From assembly GCA_945957305.1 (NCBI GenBank), contig CAMFLN010000264.1:1-5695 (forward strand): a DNA stretch of 5,695 nucleotides, read 5' to 3'. The notes under the pieces were generated by a model. That model worked only from the letters and a program-made list of their open reading frames with translations, made no database searches and was not told the origin of the DNA. This stretch comes from an uncultured Planctomycetaceae bacterium. GTDB lineage: Bacteria > Planctomycetota > Planctomycetia > Pirellulales > JACPPG01. Of the stretch, positions 1-2,795 are shown piece by piece (positions within the stretch are counted from its first letter, which is position 1; every line of letters begins with the position of its first letter). The position numbers were made by a program, and so were the translations under genes.

Positions 1-143
1 GAGCCATTTTGCACGAGTCCGGTGCCATAGGTGATGTTGGACGTGGTTTGTACGCCGAACAAGGAATTGTGGTACAAAGTGGCCGACAGCGCCACCCTGG
101 CCGTGGCTTGGAGAACGATACAAATCACGAGAATGCGCATCAT
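1..143 (-). CDS. Secreted protein, N-terminal fragment; possibly an alpha/beta-hydrolase (esterase/lipase type)
   Basis: The minus strand reads open from an ATG at 143 (a second ATG follows at 140) to the left edge, giving 47 complete codons. The start MMRILVICIVLQATARVALS has a short charged n-region and a hydrophobic core. A plausible signal-peptidase site lies after ALSA, before TLYHN, so the product is probably exported. The mature start continues with a stretch containing SNITYGTGLVQNG. From memory, planctomycete secreted alpha/beta-hydrolases begin in a similar way, with a 'VTYGTALV' motif a few residues after the signal peptide and before the core strand. This is recall of family appearance, not a database match. 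The nucleophile elbow and the rest of the catalytic machinery lie outside the window, so the enzyme assignment is tentative. A GGAG sits about 10 nt upstream of the 143 start. The gene is divergent from the methyltransferase gene. It could also be another secreted protein sharing only the leader. Confidence 0.55.
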   Translation of the reverse strand, partial: MMRILVICIVLQATARVALSATLYHNSLFGVQTTSNITYGTGLVQNG

Positions 144-156
144 GAGTGACTCACTC
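144..156. repeat. 13-bp perfect palindrome at the start of the minus-strand gene
   Basis: GAGTGA-C-TCACTC is a perfect inverted repeat with 6-bp arms and a 1-bp centre. It directly abuts the start codon of the minus-strand secreted protein, and on that strand its far arm overlaps the GGAG ribosome binding site. It could be an operator half-site pair for a dimeric regulator. A centre of 1 nt makes it a poor RNA hairpin. Function is unproven. Confidence 0.35.
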
Positions 157-458
157 CGCAGACGAGCTGAAAGAAAATTCTGGAGGTAGAATGCCGCGCG
201 AGACCTAAAACGAAAATTCGTCAGGGAGTCGCATTAGCAATCCAGAATTCGTGAAAGCGGCTGCGTCGGAACCGCGGAATGAGCTGCGATCCTCCTATGG
301 TCCCGGCCCAGAGCGCCAAGCAGGGATCGCCAGCCCCGTTACAATAGCGAAATCGCCCAGCCGTCGCAACGATGTGCAGCATGGTTTTGCGCCAAAGTGT
401 GTCCCTCGGAACTCACAGTCGACGCCTATTCGTTGTATCCCTGTGCAATCGCCAGATT

Positions 459-462
459 GGAG
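459..462 (+). promoter_or_regulatory. Ribosome binding site deciding the methyltransferase start
   Basis: GGAG lies 9 nt upstream of the ATG at 472. The alternative in-frame GTG at 397 would add 25 residues that do not resemble the family's N-terminus. The Shine-Dalgarno match and the good family-like sequence after 472 favour the ATG. Confidence 0.55.
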
Positions 463-471
463 CAAGAATTC

Positions 472-1494
472 ATGGCCCCTGTGCCTGACGAGACGGATCC
501 AGCGGTCATTCTGGACCTATTGGAAGCCTTCCGTCGCTCGAAAACCATGTTTGCTGCTGTGTCGCTCGGCGTTTTTGATGCGCTTTCCTCGGGCCCGGCA
601 GACGTCGACGCGCTGGCTAAACGTCTGTCGGCGGACCCGGCCGCGCTTGCGCGTTTGCTCGACGCTTGCGTGGGGTTGCAACTTTTGCGTCGCGCTGAGA
701 GCAGGTACGAAAATACGCCTGCCGCCGGAATTTATCTCACCGCCGACAGCAAGAAACGGCTGACCGGGTACATCAACTACTCCAACAATGTGATGTGGAA
801 GCTGTGGTCACACTTGGAAGATGCCGTACGCGAGGGAGGGCATCGCTGGCAGCAGACGTTCGGCTGGGATGGGCCGATCTTTTCGCATTTCTTCAAAACG
901 GAAGAAGCGAAGCGTGAATTCCTGATGGGGATGCATGGCTTCGGGGTCATCAGCTCTCCGCGAGTGGTGGCCGCGTTCGACCTGTCACGACACCGGCGAA
1001 ACGTTGATCTCGGCGGCGCCACCGGCCACCTGGTGGTCGCGGCTTGCGAGCGTTACCCCAATCTCGAGGGAGTCGTGTTTGATCTGCCGGACGCGGCCCC
1101 CCTGGCGCGCGAGATGGTGGCCGCGTCCAGCGTCGCTGCTCGCATCACGGTCGCCTCGGGCGATTTCTTTGTCGATGAACTGCCCCAGGGGGACCTGTAT
1201 TCCTTGGGCCGCATCCTGCACGATTGGACGGAAGCCAAGATCCTCTTGCTTCTGGAACGAATTTACGCCCGGTTGCCGAGCGACGGGGCGCTCTTGATTG
1301 CCGAGAAGATGCTCGCCGCCGACAAGTCGGGGCCACGCTGGGCGCAAATGCAGGATTTGAACATGCTCACTTGCACCGAAGGCAAAGAGCGCACGCTCGA
1401 CGAGTATCGCGCCTTGCTGACGAGAGTGGGATTCACTTCGGTCGAGGGGCGCGCGACCGATTCACCGCTGGACGCAATTCTGGCGACGAAATAA
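472..1494 (+). CDS. SAM-dependent O-methyltransferase, ASMT/plant-OMT-like family
   Basis: A 340-residue cytoplasmic methyltransferase of the type with an N-terminal dimerisation/winged-helix domain and a C-terminal Rossmann domain (hydroxyindole-O-methyltransferase, Methyltransf_2). Residues 8-90 form the helical N-domain, with FAAVSLGVFDAL followed by a winged-helix-like stretch with SADPAALARLLD. The SAM-binding motif I is VDLGGATGHL at 178-187 (usual form DLGGGTG, so one Gly is Ala). D208 in VVFDLPD fits the acidic residue that contacts the SAM ribose. GDFF at about 232-235 matches the next SAM-pocket motif. H250 in LHDW (250-252) aligns with the catalytic base of this family. The length is normal and the C-terminus (SPLDAILATK) looks complete. 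The family transfers methyl from SAM to a hydroxyl on a small molecule, but the substrate cannot be read here. Neighbours give no hint: no biosynthetic genes adjoin it. An in-frame GTG at 397 is the alternative start. Confidence 0.88.
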   Translation: MAPVPDETDPAVILDLLEAFRRSKTMFAAVSLGVFDALSSGPADVDALAKRLSADPAALARLLDACVGLQLLRRAESRYENTPAAGIYLTADSKKRLTGYINYSNNVMWKLWSHLEDAVREGGHRWQQTFGWDGPIFSHFFKTEEAKREFLMGMHGFGVISSPRVVAAFDLSRHRRNVDLGGATGHLVVAACERYPNLEGVVFDLPDAAPLAREMVAASSVAARITVASGDFFVDELPQGDLYSLGRILHDWTEAKILLLLERIYARLPSDGALLIAEKMLAADKSGPRWAQMQDLNMLTCTEGKERTLDEYRALLTRVGFTSVEGRATDSPLDAILATK

Positions 1495-1527
1495 CCTGAC
1501 ATGGCGGTGCGTTTTCGCTCAACCCTT

Positions 1528-1541
1528 GTGCGAACTCGCAC
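1528..1541. repeat. Short perfect inverted repeat downstream of the methyltransferase
   Basis: GTGCGA-AC-TCGCAC begins 33 nt after the methyltransferase stop. As RNA it would form a 5-bp stem with a 4-nt loop. No T-run follows (the next bases are GGCCTGCG), so it is not a standard intrinsic terminator. It may be a weak 3' stabilising hairpin or a protein site. Confidence 0.25.
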
Positions 1542-1596
1542 GGCCTGCGTATCTATTTCCGCATTGTCTGTGCGTAGAACAAGGCCCATTCCCCCT

Positions 1597-1610
1597 GCGC
1601 CGCGCGGCGC
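1597..1610. repeat. 14-bp perfect GC palindrome upstream of the stress-protein gene
   Basis: GCGCCGCGCGGCGC is a perfect self-complementary 14-mer centred about 98 bp upstream of the universal stress protein start, in the 207-bp spacer. It may be a regulator binding site, but GC-only palindromes also arise by chance in GC-rich DNA. I see no clear promoter hexamers beside it. Confidence 0.25.
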
Positions 1611-1687
1611 GCGAATTGCACCTTGACGCTGAAAGGGAGTCGGAGGCTCGACACCCGGGGGCGGGCGCATGGGGGTACCGCGTAGGC

Positions 1688-1693
1688 AGGAGG
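1688..1693 (+). promoter_or_regulatory. Consensus ribosome binding site of the universal stress protein gene
   Basis: AGGAGG, a full match to the anti-Shine-Dalgarno core, lies 8 nt before the ATG at 1702. It fixes that start and suggests strong translation initiation. Confidence 0.85.
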
Positions 1694-1701
1694 GATAAGC
1701 C

Positions 1702-2538
1702 ATGCTGAAAACCATTCTTTTGGTTCTCGACGAACACGGCGTCGAACACGCAGCAGTCGACTTGGCAGTGCGCTGGGCCGCCAAGGCTGACGCTCTGCTA
1801 GTCGGGCTGGGGGTTATCGACGAAAGCCTTGTGAATGTGCGCGAGGCGATCCCCATCGGTGCGCAGCAGGCCAAGTTGGCAGCGAACGTCGCCCGACGCG
1901 CCGAGATGGAGCGGAACGTCGAGCACCAACTATCGCGGCTCGCCCAACGTTGCGCGCAGGAACAGGTCGCATTTAAACCCTTGGAGGACTTTGGAAGCCC
2001 CACGGCGGACATTCTGAGGGAAGCTCAACGCTTTGATTTGATCGTGGTGCCACGACAGGCGAACTATTTTCATGTCTCGACCGAGAACAGCACCGGAGGC
2101 GTGTTGTGGGAAGTCGTCCGGCATTCGGTGCGGCCCGTCGTTGCCGTTCCGGCCCATGCGGCGGCAGGACAGAGCGTGTTGATTGCGTATGACGGCAGCT
2201 TGCAGGCGGCCCGCGCGCTGCAAGCCTTTGAGTCCAGCGGGCTGGGGCAAGGACGCGATGTGCACGTCGTCGCGGTTGACGCCGATCGGCAAGATGCGGC
2301 ACGTCAGGGGGATCGCGCTGTGGAGTTTCTGGATTATCACGGCGTCATCGCGACCTTGCACACGGAAGCCTGTGACGCCCATGTCGCCGAGCGCATCATG
2401 CAGTGCGCGTATCGCGTCAATGCTGGCTTGATCGTGCTCGGAGCGCATGGCCGCCCGTCGGTGTGCGAGTATGTGATGGGATCGGTGGCGCGGGCACTCA
2501 TGAGTCACTGTACGCTGCCCCTTTTCCTGTATCACTAG
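1702..2538 (+). CDS. Tandem-domain universal stress protein (UspA family)
   Basis: A 278-residue protein made of two UspA domains, the usual size for the tandem (UspE-like) class. It has no signal peptide and is probably cytoplasmic. Domain 1 runs from about 3 to 150: it opens with KTILLVLDEHG (D10 at the adenine-contact position) and closes with RPVVAVP. Domain 2 runs from about 158 to 278: it opens with SVLIAYDGS (D164) and ends in LPLFLYH. Domain 2 holds a complete nucleotide-binding loop G-2X-G-9X-G-S: G247, G250, G260, S261. The matching region of domain 1 (RQANYFHVSTEN...) lacks the glycines, so that half probably does not bind ATP in the standard way. UspA proteins help survival under starvation, oxidative stress or low oxygen, but the exact target is unknown. 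The gene stands alone with 207 bp before it and 257 bp after it. A two-domain layout with only the second ATP loop intact is recalled from other bacterial tandem Usps. Confidence 0.93.
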   Translation: MLKTILLVLDEHGVEHAAVDLAVRWAAKADALLVGLGVIDESLVNVREAIPIGAQQAKLAANVARRAEMERNVEHQLSRLAQRCAQEQVAFKPLEDFGSPTADILREAQRFDLIVVPRQANYFHVSTENSTGGVLWEVVRHSVRPVVAVPAHAAAGQSVLIAYDGSLQAARALQAFESSGLGQGRDVHVVAVDADRQDAARQGDRAVEFLDYHGVIATLHTEACDAHVAERIMQCAYRVNAGLIVLGAHGRPSVCEYVMGSVARALMSHCTLPLFLYH

Positions 2539-2549
2539 GCGGCAAGTTC

Positions 2550-2570
2550 GCGCGTTCACGCGCTCTTTCT
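2550..2570 (+). terminator. Possible weak intrinsic terminator of the stress-protein gene
   Basis: GCGCGT-TC-ACGCGC starts 11 nt after the TAG stop at 2536-2538 and is followed by TCTTTCT. As RNA it makes a 5-bp GC-rich stem with a UUCA loop and a pyrimidine-rich tail. The stem is short and the tail is interrupted by C, so it would be a weak terminator. Confidence 0.35.
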
Positions 2571-2618
2571 CGGCGTTTTGACTGCTCGTCCCATCGCGTG
2601 CGAGCCTGGTAGCCACTC

Positions 2619-2624
2619 TATAAT
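2619..2624 (+). promoter_or_regulatory. Possible -10 box for the PSC1/DUF1549/DUF1553 gene
   Basis: A perfect TATAAT stands in otherwise GC-rich DNA 171 bp before the start codon of the large gene. There is no -35 hexamer at 16-18 bp; the nearest good one, TTGACT at 2578-2583, is 35 bp away, and there is no extended TG. If used, transcription would begin near 2631 and give a leader of about 165 nt. Confidence 0.3.
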
Positions 2625-2679
2625 TCGGCGCGACCCCGCCGGGCGCGGCGCCAATTTGCTTGAACCGGCCGGCCCGCTG

Positions 2680-2761
2680 TGCTCAGATAAAGAAGCCTGA
2701 GCTGCTCAGGTCCCCGCCGACTAGCCTGCCGCACGGCTGTAGATCAGAATTGTTCTGAGCA
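2680..2761 (+). promoter_or_regulatory. Cluster of alternating GCTCAG/CTGAGC elements in the leader of the large gene
   Basis: GCTCAG occurs at 2681-2686 and 2704-2709; its complement CTGAGC occurs at 2697-2702 and 2755-2760. Three hairpins are possible: 2681-2686 with 2697-2702; 2696-2701 with 2705-2710 (3-nt loop); and 2703-2709 with 2755-2761 (7 bp). The first two share bases and exclude each other. A further inverted repeat TCAGAA-TTG-TTCTGA lies at 2744-2758. The arrangement could be a regulatory leader or a set of operator sites. No known riboswitch class is recognised. Confidence 0.3.
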
Positions 2762-2795
2762 AAACACTGTGGATCCAGTCCTTCCTGGAAGTCCT

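Larger units (their letters stand above)
144..471. other. Divergent intergenic region, 328 bp, no gene
   Basis: This spacer separates the minus-strand secreted protein from the plus-strand methyltransferase and should hold both promoters. I see no convincing -35/-10 pair on either strand. An isolated TACAAT at 340-345 resembles a -10 box but has no -35 partner. Other small structures are the palindrome at 144-156, a short inverted repeat ACGAA-AA-TTCGT at 210-221, and a five-codon ATG...TAA minigene at 191-208 preceded by GGAGG. Plus-strand reading frames crossing this region show no family features and overlap the methyltransferase out of frame, so I do not call them. Confidence 0.6.

Noticed and set aside
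408..434. ECF-type promoter GGAACT...CGTT ahead of the methyltransferase
   Set aside because: The GGAAC element is fair but the -10 part is weak and the spacing (18 nt) is long; such matches are frequent by chance.
251..763. 170-codon plus-strand frame crossing the divergent spacer
   Set aside because: It overlaps the methyltransferase out of frame for nearly 300 bp and has an Arg/Ser/Pro-rich composition typical of shadow frames.
1636..1693. Possible G-quadruplex before the stress-protein start
   Set aside because: Runs GGGGG, GGG and GGGGG are close together, but the fourth run needs a loop of over 15 nt, so it misses the usual pattern.
1263..2012. 249-codon open frame on the minus strand
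   Set aside because: It spans the 3' end of the methyltransferase, the spacer and the 5' part of the stress protein, both well supported on the plus strand. The sequence is low-complexity and family-free.
1930..2616. 228-codon open frame on the minus strand
   Set aside because: Antisense to the UspA domains, with no motif of its own.
2660..2690. Promoter TTGAAC with CAGATA/AGATAA
   Set aside because: The -35 matches only four of six bases of TTGACA and the -10 is poor at any normal spacing.
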